Positions 26,116 through 34,640 of a stretch of 64,000 bases of DNA are shown here, in pieces. Where the stretch lies: contig NZ_BMBA01000001.1 of assembly GCF_017312485.1 (NCBI RefSeq), positions 124,001 to 188,000 on the forward strand, given 5' to 3'. The DNA is from Clostridium zeae (GTDB taxonomy: Bacteria > Bacillota > Clostridia > Clostridiales > Clostridiaceae). The notes below the pieces were generated by a model. That model worked only from the letters and a program-made list of their open reading frames with translations, made no database searches and was not told the DNA's origin. Within the stretch, counting starts at the first letter, position 1. Every line of letters begins with the position of its first letter. The translations under genes were made by a program, and so were the position numbers.

Positions 26116-26795
26116 TTTACGCATTTTTAAAAGCTTTTACTGATTTCAATCATATAAATTATCATTTATTACTTATATCTCTTAAATTTAATTACAAAAT
26201 CAATGATCTTGCCTTAAATTTTATTAGGTTTTGAAAGATAATAATTTTATTCGCTTAATTATATAAATTTGATTTATTATCGAGGTTTTATTTTCTACTT
26301 ATAATTCTACATTTTTTGCCAATAAAATCTTTATTAAAAACAACCATGGATTTTGACGAAAAATTTCTACCGAGAATTTTCAAAACCATTCCAATGTATA
26401 TTACATATTTTTTAAAAAACTTATTTTTCTACAAATCAACCATGATTTTTATTGAAATTTATCACATTTATTTAGAACATTATAATAAATATTCTTATTC
26501 TTAAAATTACTTCTTTAACTGATTTTTTTTATTCAAGCATATATTTAGCTATATACTTAAATTTTATTTTTTCTTTACAATTTATATGTATGATTTATTT
26601 CAGCCAAATTCATTAATTCGTTTCTTCAATCAAAAATAACTTCATATAATTTTCTAGTTTTCATTTATTACTTGATGTATATCTTTTTTTGTTTTTTCAC
26701 AACTGAGAATCATTTTCTTCTCAGTTCTCCCTCTTAATAATTTCTGATGATTTTATAAAGTAACATATTAAACATTATGTAAAGTTGATATTGAT
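26116..26795. other. 680-base AT-rich gap without a supported gene
   Basis: The stretch is well above 75% A+T with scattered stop codons. The longest open frame (26316-26504, plus strand) has no ribosome binding site or protein-like composition. A nine-base dyad AACTGAGAA/TTCTCAGTT lies at about 26702-26727. CAACCATG followed by an AT-rich GAAA/TTT context occurs twice (about 26340 and 26436). A small RNA cannot be excluded. Confidence 0.5.
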
Positions 26796-26797
26796 AA

Positions 26798-26837
26798 AAT
26801 AAGGTTAAGAAATCAAATTAGATTTCTTAACCTTATT
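26798..26837 (-). terminator. terminator of purB
   Basis: AATAAGGTTAAGAAATC pairs perfectly over 17 bp with GATTTCTTAACCTTATT around a six-base loop. It lies 20 bases beyond the purB stop; on the minus strand the tail is ATTTTATC. Confidence 0.85.
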
Positions 26838-26856
26838 AATTTGAATTTAAATTCTA

Positions 26857-28287
26857 TTAAACATTAATTTGAGCTTCTACACCTAATAATTCTTTATTAG
26901 CTTCAAGAATCGGCGAAACTTCATCTCTTAAGAATTCAACCACTTGACCTGGTGCTCTACCAACAAATTTAATCGGATCTATTATATTGTATATTTCTTC
27001 TTTTGATAATAAGAAACTATCATCAGCAACAATTCTTTCTATTAAATCATTGTTTAAGCCTTCTTCTTTTACTCTTCTAGCTGCATCCATTGAATGCACT
27101 CTTATCTTTTCATGCATTTCCTGTCTGTCTGCTCCTCTTTTTACAGCTTCCATCATTATGTTTTCTGTAGCCATAAAAGGTAATTCATTTAATACATGTG
27201 CTGCTATTACTTTATCATAAACAACCATGTTTTCAGCTATATTTATATAAAGATTTAAAACTCCATCTAAAGCTAAGAAAGCTTCAGCTACAGCTATTCT
27301 CTTATTTGCAGAATCATCAAGTGTTCTCTCAAACCATTGTGTTGAAGCCGTTATAGCAGGATTTAAAGCATCTACAACTATGTATCTAGCTAAAGCACCT
27401 ATTCTCTCTGAACGCATAGGATTTCTCTTGTATGCCATTGCTGAAGATCCTATTTGATTTTTTTCAAACGGCTCTTCTACTTCCTTCATACTTTGAAGCA
27501 ATCTTAAGTCGTTACTGAATTTGTAAGCACTTTGAGCTACTTCTGATAATGTATTAAGCACTATTGAATCAACTTTTCTAGGATATGTCTGACCTGTAAC
27601 AGCATAACTGCTAGTATACCCCATTTTTTCAGCAACCATTTTATCTAAGGTTCTTATTTTGTCTTCATCGCCATTAAATAAAGTCATAAAACTTGCTTGA
27701 GTTCCAGTTGTTCCTTTAACTCCTCTTAGTTTTAGTTTTTCAATAACAAAGTCTAAGTTTTCAAGATCGATTAGAAGATCTTGTATCCATAATGTAGCTC
27801 TCTTTCCCACTGTGGTAAGTTGAGCTGGTTGAAAATGTGTAAAACCAAGTGTAGGTAAATCTTTATATTTATTTGCAAAATTACTTAAATGATTTATAAC
27901 ATTTATAAGCTTCTTTTTAACTAACAATAAAGCATCTTTCATTATTATTATGTCAGTATTATCCCCTACATAGCAACTAGTTGCTCCTAGATGAATTATT
28001 CCCTTAGCACTAGGACATTGTAATCCATAGGCATATACATGACTCATAACATCGTGTCTTACTTCTTTTTCTTTCTTTATTGCTTCATCATAATTTATAT
28101 CGTATATATGCTCTTTGAGCTCATTAACTTGTTCTTCAGTGATATTTAACCCTAATTCCCTTTCACTCTCCGCTAGTACTACCCAAAGCTTTCTCCATGT
28201 AGAAAACTTCATATCATCGGAAAATAAATACGACATCTCTTTAGATGCATATCTTGAATTTAAAGGTGTGCTATACAAATTTCTCAT
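26857..28287 (-). CDS. purB: adenylosuccinate lyase
   Basis: A 476-residue fumarase/aspartase-superfamily enzyme acting twice in purine synthesis: SAICAR to AICAR, and adenylosuccinate to AMP. Visible motifs are RHDVMSHVYAY near 85, GATSCYVGDN near 105, TLGFTHFQPAQLTTVGKR with the catalytic His, and the signature SSAMAYKRNPMRSERI near 285. The ATG at 28287 follows AGGAGGAAAG; the longer frame to 28332 is rejected. An extended -10 promoter (TGATATAAT, 28345-28337) lies upstream. No purine riboswitch was seen. Confidence 0.95.
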   Translation of the reverse strand: MRNLYSTPLNSRYASKEMSYLFSDDMKFSTWRKLWVVLAESERELGLNITEEQVNELKEHIYDINYDEAIKKEKEVRHDVMSHVYAYGLQCPSAKGIIHLGATSCYVGDNTDIIIMKDALLLVKKKLINVINHLSNFANKYKDLPTLGFTHFQPAQLTTVGKRATLWIQDLLIDLENLDFVIEKLKLRGVKGTTGTQASFMTLFNGDEDKIRTLDKMVAEKMGYTSSYAVTGQTYPRKVDSIVLNTLSEVAQSAYKFSNDLRLLQSMKEVEEPFEKNQIGSSAMAYKRNPMRSERIGALARYIVVDALNPAITASTQWFERTLDDSANKRIAVAEAFLALDGVLNLYINIAENMVVYDKVIAAHVLNELPFMATENIMMEAVKRGADRQEMHEKIRVHSMDAARRVKEEGLNNDLIERIVADDSFLLSKEEIYNIIDPIKFVGRAPGQVVEFLRDEVSPILEANKELLGVEAQINV

Positions 28288-28430
28288 TTTCTTTCCTCCT
28301 GCGAATAAAATGTAAAAAAATACGTTTATCATTCGTATTATATCATATTTTTTCTTTTTTTACAGGTATATTTTATTATTTATTTTAATATATATACTAT
28401 GGGAATTTAATTTGATGGGAGTTGAAAATT

Positions 28431-28652
28431 GTGTACAAGCTAAGTCTTATCGACAAGCTAAGTTTTTTACTAGTACTTATAGGAGCAATTAATTGGGGGT
28501 TAATAGGATTACTTAATTTTAATTTAGTTAAGCTAATCTCTCTAAACAACTGCTATATTGAAAGAATAATTTACACTCTAGTTTTTGCAGGAGCAGTTAA
28601 TCTCATTGTCGTAATACTAAGAAGTAAAACTGTTTATAAAAAGAATTGCTGA
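28431..28652 (+). CDS. DUF378 family small membrane protein
   Basis: A 73-residue protein with two membrane helices (about 8-30 and 42-65). The family signature is IDKLSFLLVLIGAINWGLIGL. The role is unknown. The GTG at 28431 lies nine bases after GGGAG; an in-frame TTG at 28422 is immediately at that site and is rejected. It is convergent with ptsH across a shared terminator. Confidence 0.8.
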   Translation: MYKLSLIDKLSFLLVLIGAINWGLIGLLNFNLVKLISLNNCYIERIIYTLVFAGAVNLIVVILRSKTVYKKNC

Positions 28653-28660
28653 ACATAAAT

Positions 28661-28688
28661 AAAAAAGGTTCCTTACGGAACCTTTTTT
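28661..28688. terminator. bidirectional terminator between DUF378 and ptsH
   Basis: AAAAAAGGTTCC pairs perfectly with GGAACCTTTTTT over a four-base loop, so both strands have a stem plus a T6 tail. Confidence 0.9.
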
Positions 28689-28689
28689 A

Positions 28690-28950
28690 TTATTCGTCTA
28701 ATCCTTCGATTAATTTAACGATTTCTTCAGCAGCTAAAGTTTCGTCATCTCCAGAAGCTATTACTTTTATGTTAGCATCTTTAGTTACGCCTAAAGAAAG
28801 AACTCCTATTAAACTCTTAACATTAGCTTTCTTTCCATTGAATTCAATGCTAATATCAGATTTAAATGATGATGCCTTCTTTACTAATAATGTTGCTGGT
28901 CTAGCATGTAAACCAGTTGAATTTTTAACTAATACTTCTTTAGTTACCAT
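28690..28950 (-). CDS. ptsH: phosphocarrier protein HPr
   Basis: An 86-residue HPr, the general phosphocarrier of the PTS. The active-site His is in STGLHARPAT near residue 15 and the regulatory Ser is in KSLIGVLSLG near 46, so it should be a substrate of EI and of HPr kinase rather than a Crh-like protein lacking the His. The ATG at 28950 follows GAGGTGG; an in-frame GTG overlaps that site. No EI gene is adjacent. Confidence 0.93.
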   Translation of the reverse strand: MVTKEVLVKNSTGLHARPATLLVKKASSFKSDISIEFNGKKANVKSLIGVLSLGVTKDANIKVIASGDDETLAAEEIVKLIEGLDE

Positions 28951-29041
28951 TATATCCACCTCTTTAATTATATTTTATATCATTAACTATTATATTATAA
29001 TAATTTTTGGACAAAATATCAATAAGTTTTGGACAAGTTGG

Positions 29042-30235
29042 TTATTTTAGTTTATTTATAAAAGATTTTAATCTTTTTACACCTTCTTCTATATTGTCTA
29101 TTGAAGTGGCATAGGATAATCTAATATAGTCATCAAGTCCAAAAGCTATACCAGGAACAGTGGCTACAGCACTAGCTTCTAGCAGAAGTTCAGAAAACAT
29201 TTTTGAATCTTCAATTATAGTTTCTCCAAATTTCTTTTTTAAATAATATGATATATTTACCATTACGTAAAAAGCACCACTCGGATTAATTATTTTTACG
29301 TTTTCTACCTCACTTAGCTTAGAAACCATATAATTTCTTCTTTTTTCAAATTCAATTACCATATCCTCTACTAATTTCACAGGAGAATTTAACGCCTCAA
29401 TAGCAGCATGTTGAGCTATAGTATTTGGATTTGATGTCATATGACTTTGTATGCTGGACATTAGCTTTATTACGTTTTCTGGTCCAGCAGCATAACCTAT
29501 TCTCCATCCTGTCATAGCATATGTTTTGGAAAGTCCATTTATAACTATGGTTCTATTAAAAGCATCTTCTGATACAGCTGCAATACTAAAATGCTTTTCT
29601 CCACCGTATATTAGTTTCTCATAAATTTCATCTGATACTATATAAAGATCATTTTCTTTAGCAAAATTAGCTATTTCAACTAATTCTTCTTTAGAATATA
29701 TAGTTCCAGTTGGATTATTAGGAGAATTTAATAATAAAGCCTTTGTTTTATCTGTTAAACTTTGTTTTAAGTTTTCTATAGTGTATTTGAAATCATTTTC
29801 CTCTTCACACTGTACGTAAACAGGAACTCCATCTGCTATTTTTATAAGTTCTGGATAACTAACCCAATATGGTGTAGGTACTATTACCTCATCACCAGGG
29901 TTTAATAAAGCTAAAAATAAGTTTCCTAAGCATTGTTTAGCTCCGTTAGATATAATAACCTGTGAAGGCGAATATTCTAATCCATTATCATCTATAAATT
30001 TCTTACACACAGCCTTTTTTAATTCCAAAAGCCCTGACGCTGGTGTATATTTAGTATGCCCATTTTCCATAGCGCTAATTGCAGAATCAATAATATTCTT
30101 AGGAGTATTAAAATCTGGCTCTCCTGCTGCAAAACTTATTACGTTCACCCCAGTTTTTTTCATTTCATTTGCTTTTGCTGTTATTGATAATGTTATAGAA
30201 GGCGTTAAAGCTTCTATTTTTTTTGATAATGTCAT
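29042..30235 (-). CDS. aspartate/aromatic aminotransferase, class I PLP
   Basis: A 397-residue aminotransferase of the Bacillus-type aspartate aminotransferase subgroup (If/Ib). Motifs are ISFAAGEPDFNTP near 35, NSPNNPTGTIY near 170, SDEIYEKL near 200 and the PLP lysine in SKTYAMTGWRIGY near 235, with an Arg near the C terminus (DDYIRLSYA). It probably interconverts aspartate and oxaloacetate. It begins 12 bases after the PHP gene, so the two are one operon. The ATG follows GGTGGGG. Confidence 0.9.
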   Translation of the reverse strand: MTLSKKIEALTPSITLSITAKANEMKKTGVNVISFAAGEPDFNTPKNIIDSAISAMENGHTKYTPASGLLELKKAVCKKFIDDNGLEYSPSQVIISNGAKQCLGNLFLALLNPGDEVIVPTPYWVSYPELIKIADGVPVYVQCEEENDFKYTIENLKQSLTDKTKALLLNSPNNPTGTIYSKEELVEIANFAKENDLYIVSDEIYEKLIYGGEKHFSIAAVSEDAFNRTIVINGLSKTYAMTGWRIGYAAGPENVIKLMSSIQSHMTSNPNTIAQHAAIEALNSPVKLVEDMVIEFEKRRNYMVSKLSEVENVKIINPSGAFYVMVNISYYLKKKFGETIIEDSKMFSELLLEASAVATVPGIAFGLDDYIRLSYATSIDNIEEGVKRLKSFINKLK

Positions 30236-30247
30236 GATACCCCACCT

Positions 30248-31078
30248 TTATAATTTATTATAAAATCTAACAATCTTATCTAAGTATTCTTTATCAATTC
30301 CATACTGTCCAATTAAGTTACTACCATCATTTGAGCACACTCCATGGCAATCACTACCACCAGCAACTAAAAGTTTATATTTTTTACAAAGATTAAAAAA
30401 CTTATTCACTTGAATACCTGAATGACTTGGATGAAAAACCTCAACGCCATAAAGGCCATAATCTTTTAACCTTTTTATTACCTTTTCAACATCTATATTT
30501 CTATAAATCTTGCCTGGATGAGCTAGAATTGGAATTCCTCCAGCTTTTCTTATCAAACTTAACGTTTCAGTATAATTAAATTTATATCTTTCTACATAAG
30601 CAGGACGACCTTTTATAAGATAATTAGTAAAAGCTGCTTTATAATTATCTACATAGCCTTTTTCTACAAGAATTTTAGCTATATGAGATCTTCCAACAGT
30701 ATCCCTACAACAACATTCAATGTCCTGTAAGCTTATATCTATAGAAAGTTCATTTAGCTTCAATATGATTTGTCTTATCCTGTCTAACCGTATATCCTTT
30801 AGCTTATTCATAGCATCATTAAGTTCTACATTATTGATATCTATAAAATAGCCTAGTATATGTAACTCCGAATCATTGCAGATAGTGCTTATCTCAACTC
30901 CAGGTATAATATTAACTGAAGTCTCACAACCCTTTAAAACGAATTGTGAGCATATTGAGTCATGATCCGTAATAGAAATAGTATTTATGTTTTTTTGTTC
31001 TGCGATATGTATTATTTCTGAAGGGCTTAATACCCCATCAGAGTAATTAGAATGTATATGCAAATCGGCATATTTCAT
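30248..31078 (-). CDS. PHP-domain phosphoesterase (TrpH/RNase AM-like)
   Basis: A 276-residue metal-dependent phosphoesterase. Metal-site motifs are DLHIHSNYSDG near residue 4, ITDHDSI near 37, PGVEIST near 59, LAHPGKIY near 180 and GGSDCHG near 245. Family members hydrolyse 3',5'-bisphosphates or 5' ends of short RNAs (E. coli YciV/RNase AM). The substrate here is not decided. The ATG follows AAGGTG, and the gene leads a two-gene operon with the aminotransferase. Confidence 0.85.
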   Translation of the reverse strand: MKYADLHIHSNYSDGVLSPSEIIHIAEQKNINTISITDHDSICSQFVLKGCETSVNIIPGVEISTICNDSELHILGYFIDINNVELNDAMNKLKDIRLDRIRQIILKLNELSIDISLQDIECCCRDTVGRSHIAKILVEKGYVDNYKAAFTNYLIKGRPAYVERYKFNYTETLSLIRKAGGIPILAHPGKIYRNIDVEKVIKRLKDYGLYGVEVFHPSHSGIQVNKFFNLCKKYKLLVAGGSDCHGVCSNDGSNLIGQYGIDKEYLDKIVRFYNKL

Positions 31079-31140
31079 CTCAGCACCTTATTTCCATTTT
31101 ATATATTAAAATATATCATTATTGATTGTAAATGTAAATA

Positions 31141-31235
31141 TGGGGCCCTATTACAAAAGGCTAATTTATATTTGTTAAGAAATCGAGGCTTCTCAGGCTC
31201 TTATGGCATGTATAAATTAATAATTGGAGTTGAAA
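31141..31235. repeat. dispersed hairpin-forming repeat, family D, copy 1
   Basis: TAATTTATA and TATAAATTA form a nine-base dyad about 40 bases apart, within a 95-base stretch alignable to 43135-43230 (shared GGGC-TCC-like start, AATTTATA-TTGTT, AAATC, TTATG/TTTAGCAT, TATAAATTAATA-TTG). Confidence 0.65.
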
Positions 31236-31309
31236 CAGTATAATTGAGAGCAAATAAAGAGGTTTTCTAATATTTTGTAAAAATGTGGATGTATACAAGA
31301 TACATGTTA

Positions 31310-31425
31310 TGTGATATACTAAGGTAGTTACAGAAGAATGCGCCTTACGGTGCAAAACAATTTTATCCATAAATTAAGATATTATTTGGCTCTTGTGATT
31401 TTTATTGCAAGGGTCTTTTATTTTT
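31310..31425 (+). promoter_or_regulatory. promoter and attenuator-like leader of the UPF0316 gene
   Basis: An extended -10 (TGATATACT ending at 31320) predicts RNA from about 31327. The leader has a hairpin TGCGCC-TTAC-GGTGCA (31339-31354) and then a terminator, GGCTCTTG pairing with CAAGGGTC (31388-31415, two G-U) followed by TTTTATTTTTATTT. A terminator between promoter and start codon implies conditional read-through. It does not match a riboswitch class I can name. Confidence 0.55.
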
Positions 31426-31449
31426 ATTTAACAAAAATTAGGAGGAAAA

Positions 31450-31932
31450 ATGGAAATTTTAATAGTATTTTTACTAAAACTGCTGGACAACACTCTAGGC
31501 ACCATGAAGAATATATATCTAGCCCGTGGAAAGTTCTTCTTTTCGAGCTTACTAGCTGCGTTGTCTACAACTATATACATGATTGCTGTTGTGAGGATGG
31601 CAAAGTCAGATGGCATACTAAGCATCATAGCTATATGTGCTGCAACATTTATCGGGACTTTAATCCCAGGGCTTGCGGTTAAGAAGTCCGAGAAAGAGAA
31701 GCTTTATATCTTTGATATCACGGCAGATACCATGCACAGCGGCAAAGAGTTTGCGGATATTTTAAGAAGTGCGAACATTGCCATAAAAACCAGTGTTGTC
31801 TATGACCAGATGATGACAAAGACTCTTTCTATAAAGGCATACTGTGCCAATAAGGAAGAAAGCAAAATTGTGAACGAAGTTATATATCCAGCTTTTAAAT
31901 ACAATGTCTATGCTCCAATGAGTTTGGAGTAA
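31450..31932 (+). CDS. UPF0316 / DUF2179-DUF5698 membrane protein
   Basis: This is a 160-residue protein. Three membrane helices span about 1-80 (LLKLLDNTLGTMKNIYLARGK, then LSTTIYMIAVV and IAICAATFIGTLIPGLAV). A soluble DUF2179-like domain (about 95-160) follows. The function of the family is unknown. The ATG follows AGGAGG. It stands alone behind a leader with a terminator. Its base composition is visibly richer in G+C than the flanking genes, as is the nearby amidohydrolase gene, which suggests acquisition. Confidence 0.8.
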   Translation: MEILIVFLLKLLDNTLGTMKNIYLARGKFFFSSLLAALSTTIYMIAVVRMAKSDGILSIIAICAATFIGTLIPGLAVKKSEKEKLYIFDITADTMHSGKEFADILRSANIAIKTSVVYDQMMTKTLSIKAYCANKEESKIVNEVIYPAFKYNVYAPMSLE

Positions 31933-31987
31933 GCTTGACTAAGTGCCACTATCTCAAATGGCTATAATAGCACTTCTTATTATCACA

Positions 31988-32022
31988 TAGAACTCTTCAG
32001 GGTTCTAAATAACTCTTTTTTT
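31988..32022 (+). terminator. terminator of the UPF0316 gene
   Basis: TAGAACTC pairs with GGGTTCTA (one G-U) over a four-base loop; T7 follows after AAATAACTC. Confidence 0.55.
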
Positions 32023-32611
32023 ATTGAAACCCTTAAGCCACTTTCTAAGAATGGACCATTTTCATTTTAATTTTTTCAGATAACTCCATTCTTAAGGGTT
32101 ACATATTCAAGTATCATCGAAGAATCTGCCAGTACTTTCTATATTGTAAATTCCTTTAATTTCTTTATTATTTAAATAACTTAGTTCTATTGTTGCTACT
32201 CCTCTATTCTATAAGTCCTCTACGGAAGTAAATCTTTGCAAATGAATCTACTAAATCTTTAATTTTCACAGTTCTAAGACATATTTTGATGGTGACAAAA
32301 CAGAATATTTTACCAATAGCAATTATTCTATGCAATATAAAAATGTACAACCTTCATTTTTTATGTATTTCCATATACCTAAATTTGCATTTTGTGAAAT
32401 ATTACTTACAAAAATCATTCAATTGTATTAATTTTCGACACAAATCCAAGAAAATCACCTTATTTCCAGAATATATTTTCATTATATCGGTACCATTGCT
32501 ATATTTGTTTGTTCAAATTTTCAAAGCATATCCATATATTTGTAAATGCATTAAGAAATTTATTCAATATCAACAATCTTTCCTTTAATTTCGATTATTT
32601 AAAGAAACAAA
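32023..32611. other. 589-base gap with an inverted repeat and no supported gene
   Basis: AACCCTTAAG (32028-32037) faces CTTAAGGGTT (32091-32100), with an inner TAAGAATGG/CCATTCTTA pair, making a bulged long hairpin. The minus-strand translation contains short protein-like runs broken by stops (for example VKIKDLVDSFAKIYF and IELSYLNNKEIKGIYNIE), suggesting a decayed gene of unknown family at about 32115-32290. The open frame 32286-32588 on the plus strand lacks a ribosome binding site. Confidence 0.4.
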
Positions 32612-32662
32612 AAAGATGGTAGAACGACCATTCAATGATACATATCGTTTTACCACCTAAAG
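32612..32662 (-). terminator. terminator of the amidohydrolase/GNAT transcript
   Basis: On the minus strand GGTGGTAAAACGA pairs with TCGTTCTACCATC over a long AT-rich loop and is followed by T6. Confidence 0.75.
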
Positions 32663-32706
32663 AGTACTTTATATTCATTAATAAAATAACATGGAATTTT
32701 TTATAA

Positions 32707-33516
32707 TTAATCTAAAGCTAAAATTCTTTTTGCATTTAGGCTATAAATATGCTCCTTTATATTATCAGACAGCTTTAACTGTTCAATTCGTTCAATCTGT
32801 TCGTCAATGCTTGCATAAGGTGTATCCGTACCGAAAACAATATGTTCATACCCAAAAATATCGATTGCCTGCTTTATATCACTGCTCTGGATTCTTTTGG
32901 AGCTCGAAGTATCAAAGTAAACATTTTTTAGGTTTACACCGCTTTCACTAAAAATATCTGTACCGGTCATATGTCCAATTATAAACACTGCGTTAGGGTT
33001 TCCTCTTATAAAATGCACCAGCTTCAGAACTTCCTTTTTGGAATATAAATGAATGAAAATAGGTAATTTATTAAAAGAAGCAATATCAACCAGATTTTTA
33101 AATTCTACGCCATCAATCTTAAACGGACTCCATGCTTGATGTAGTTTGATCCCTTTAGGCTGATATGTGCGGATATTGTTTTCAAGATTATTCATGTGTC
33201 CAGTATCAAGCGGGTTTACCCAAAGAAACTGGATAACCACCTCAGGGAGCTGATTCTTCAAATTCCAAACAAAGCGATTACCATCACCGTTATCTTTGAA
33301 AAAATGATTATAAGCCATCCTGTTCATCCGATTCATCATATAAATGCTATCAGGTTTCTGTTTAAAAGGCATACTCGGTGGTTCCTTAAGATTTTGCATA
33401 TTCTTAGGACTTGTGCACAAAACAATTTTCTCTACATTATATTTTGATGCCATATTTTTTATTGAATCTACTGTGCTGTAATCACCTGCTGCATGGGCAT
33501 GAATATCTATTATCAT
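32707..33516 (-). CDS. amidohydrolase-family (COG2159-type) metal-dependent hydrolase
   Basis: A TIM-barrel protein of about 269 residues. The start DIHAHAAGD gives the HxH metal pair, LHQAWSP and FIHLYSKKEV supply mid-barrel ligands, FIIGHMTG a His, and FGTDTPY the final Asp. COG2159 enzymes include decarboxylases (ACMSD-like) and lactonases; the substrate is unknown. The ATG at 33516 follows GGGAGG, whereas the open frame begins at 33534. Its G+C is higher than its neighbours'. The GNAT gene ends 22 bases upstream, so the two share a transcript. Confidence 0.82.
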   Translation of the reverse strand: MIIDIHAHAAGDYSTVDSIKNMASKYNVEKIVLCTSPKNMQNLKEPPSMPFKQKPDSIYMMNRMNRMAYNHFFKDNGDGNRFVWNLKNQLPEVVIQFLWVNPLDTGHMNNLENNIRTYQPKGIKLHQAWSPFKIDGVEFKNLVDIASFNKLPIFIHLYSKKEVLKLVHFIRGNPNAVFIIGHMTGTDIFSESGVNLKNVYFDTSSSKRIQSSDIKQAIDIFGYEHIVFGTDTPYASIDEQIERIEQLKLSDNIKEHIYSLNAKRILALD

Positions 33517-33538
33517 AAAAACCTCCCATTTCAAGTAT

Positions 33539-33967
33539 TTATGTATTTATTTTTTTGTAGAACATTGCTTCATCCTTTGATATGTATCCACAAGATAAGT
33601 AAGTTTTCTGTGCAATATGATTATATTTACCAGTAAGTAACTTTATACTTTTTACTCCTTGATTTTTTAATTCTTTTTCTAATAATTCAATCATCATGGA
33701 AGCAGACCCTCTTCCTCTACTCTCTTCATTTACATACATCTCTGTTATCTCACCATGTAAGTAATTATAACAAAATGATTTATATATTTGAGCACAGCCA
33801 AAACTAACAATCTTTTCATCAATAACGCCAACGACTATTAATTCATTATTATTTATAAGGTTCTGTTTTATTTCTTCACTAGTTATATTTACCTCATTGA
33901 ACATGTTATTCAATAATGATAGTGCTTCAGAATCTTTATATTCAGCTAATCGAACATACATATTCAT
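33539..33967 (-). CDS. GNAT-family N-acetyltransferase
   Basis: A 142-residue single-domain GNAT. The acetyl-CoA loop is ESRGRGSASMMIELL near 80, the substrate strand is YLHGEITEMYVN, and the end NHIAQKTYLSCGY is typical. The length fits aminoglycoside 3-N- or small-molecule acetyltransferase-like members; the substrate is unknown. The ATG follows GGGGAGG. It is the first gene of a two-gene transcript with the amidohydrolase. The composition is AT-rich like the core genome, unlike its partner. Confidence 0.85.
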   Translation of the reverse strand: MNMYVRLAEYKDSEALSLLNNMFNEVNITSEEIKQNLINNNELIVVGVIDEKIVSFGCAQIYKSFCYNYLHGEITEMYVNEESRGRGSASMMIELLEKELKNQGVKSIKLLTGKYNHIAQKTYLSCGYISKDEAMFYKKINT

Positions 33968-34153
33968 ATAACCTCCCCTTCTTTTACCTATAAAGCAACT
34001 TGCTTAATGACTAAAATAGCATAAAGTTTTCTATAATTTCGATTAACTTCTTACATGTTTATGCCTAAAAACTATTTTTCCTTTAAAGGTAAAGGCTCAA
34101 GTTTGAATATAATCAAATGCAGCATTTGTTTGTTAAAGTTTTATAAGCATCAT

Positions 34154-34640
34154 CTAATATTTCTTTATAATTTTAAAGAGTTTCTTTTCATATTTACTAT
34201 TTTCTATTGCTCTATTACTTAAAGTCTTCTCTTGGGCTTTATAATAATTTCTCGCAGAAATTTCCAACATCTTGCACATTGTCTTCACAGAATAAATATA
34301 TTTATTTAAATTGATGAATTCAATTATTGATTTTATTCCTTTGCGAACATGGCGATAGCTTTTTTTAATATCTCATTCTCTTCTTTAATACTGTTAAGCT
34401 CAGCCTGAAGTTTTAGCGTTTCCTTATTTTCTTTAAGCTTGTTATCAGTGGCTCCAAGTTTTCAATAACCTTTTTCGGATCATTACTAGGTGGATTTTTG
34501 ATTAGTTTATACAATGTTGCTGTAGTTATGCCATATTCGATCCAAATATCCAATACCGGTTTTCCTGAGTTATAAACTTCTATTATCATTTTCTTAAAAT
34601 CTTCAGTATATCTTTTCCTGTAGGAATCATTTGGATACAT
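34154..34640 (-). pseudogene. decayed IS3-family transposase (OrfA plus start of OrfB)
   Basis: OrfA begins at 34640 with RKRYTEDFKKMIIEVYNSGK and a helix-turn-helix. The frame shifts near 34440-34455, and the leucine-zipper end ELNSIKEENEILKKAIAMFAKE continues in another frame to a stop at 34333. A short OrfB start overlaps (INLNKYIYSVKTMCKMLEIS, then RNYYKAQEKTLS) and stops at 34154, without the DDE catalytic core. The element is therefore inactive. No terminal inverted repeats or target duplication were found. The gap 33968-34153 holds nothing else. Confidence 0.8.

Noticed and set aside
26316-26504. 62-codon frame in the AT-rich gap
   Set aside because: It has no ribosome binding site, its composition is Phe/Ile/Lys typical of random AT-rich DNA, and there is no neighbour support.
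28646-29050. 134-codon frame antisense to ptsH
   Set aside because: It is a shadow of the real HPr gene, whose motifs are unmistakable.
31321-31440. Known riboswitch class (guanidine, fluoride, preQ1, Mn) before the UPF0316 gene
   Set aside because: None of the conserved core motifs of these classes could be placed in the leader.
32286-32588. 100-codon frame on the plus strand
   Set aside because: It has no ribosome binding site and shows random AT-rich composition in a decayed region.
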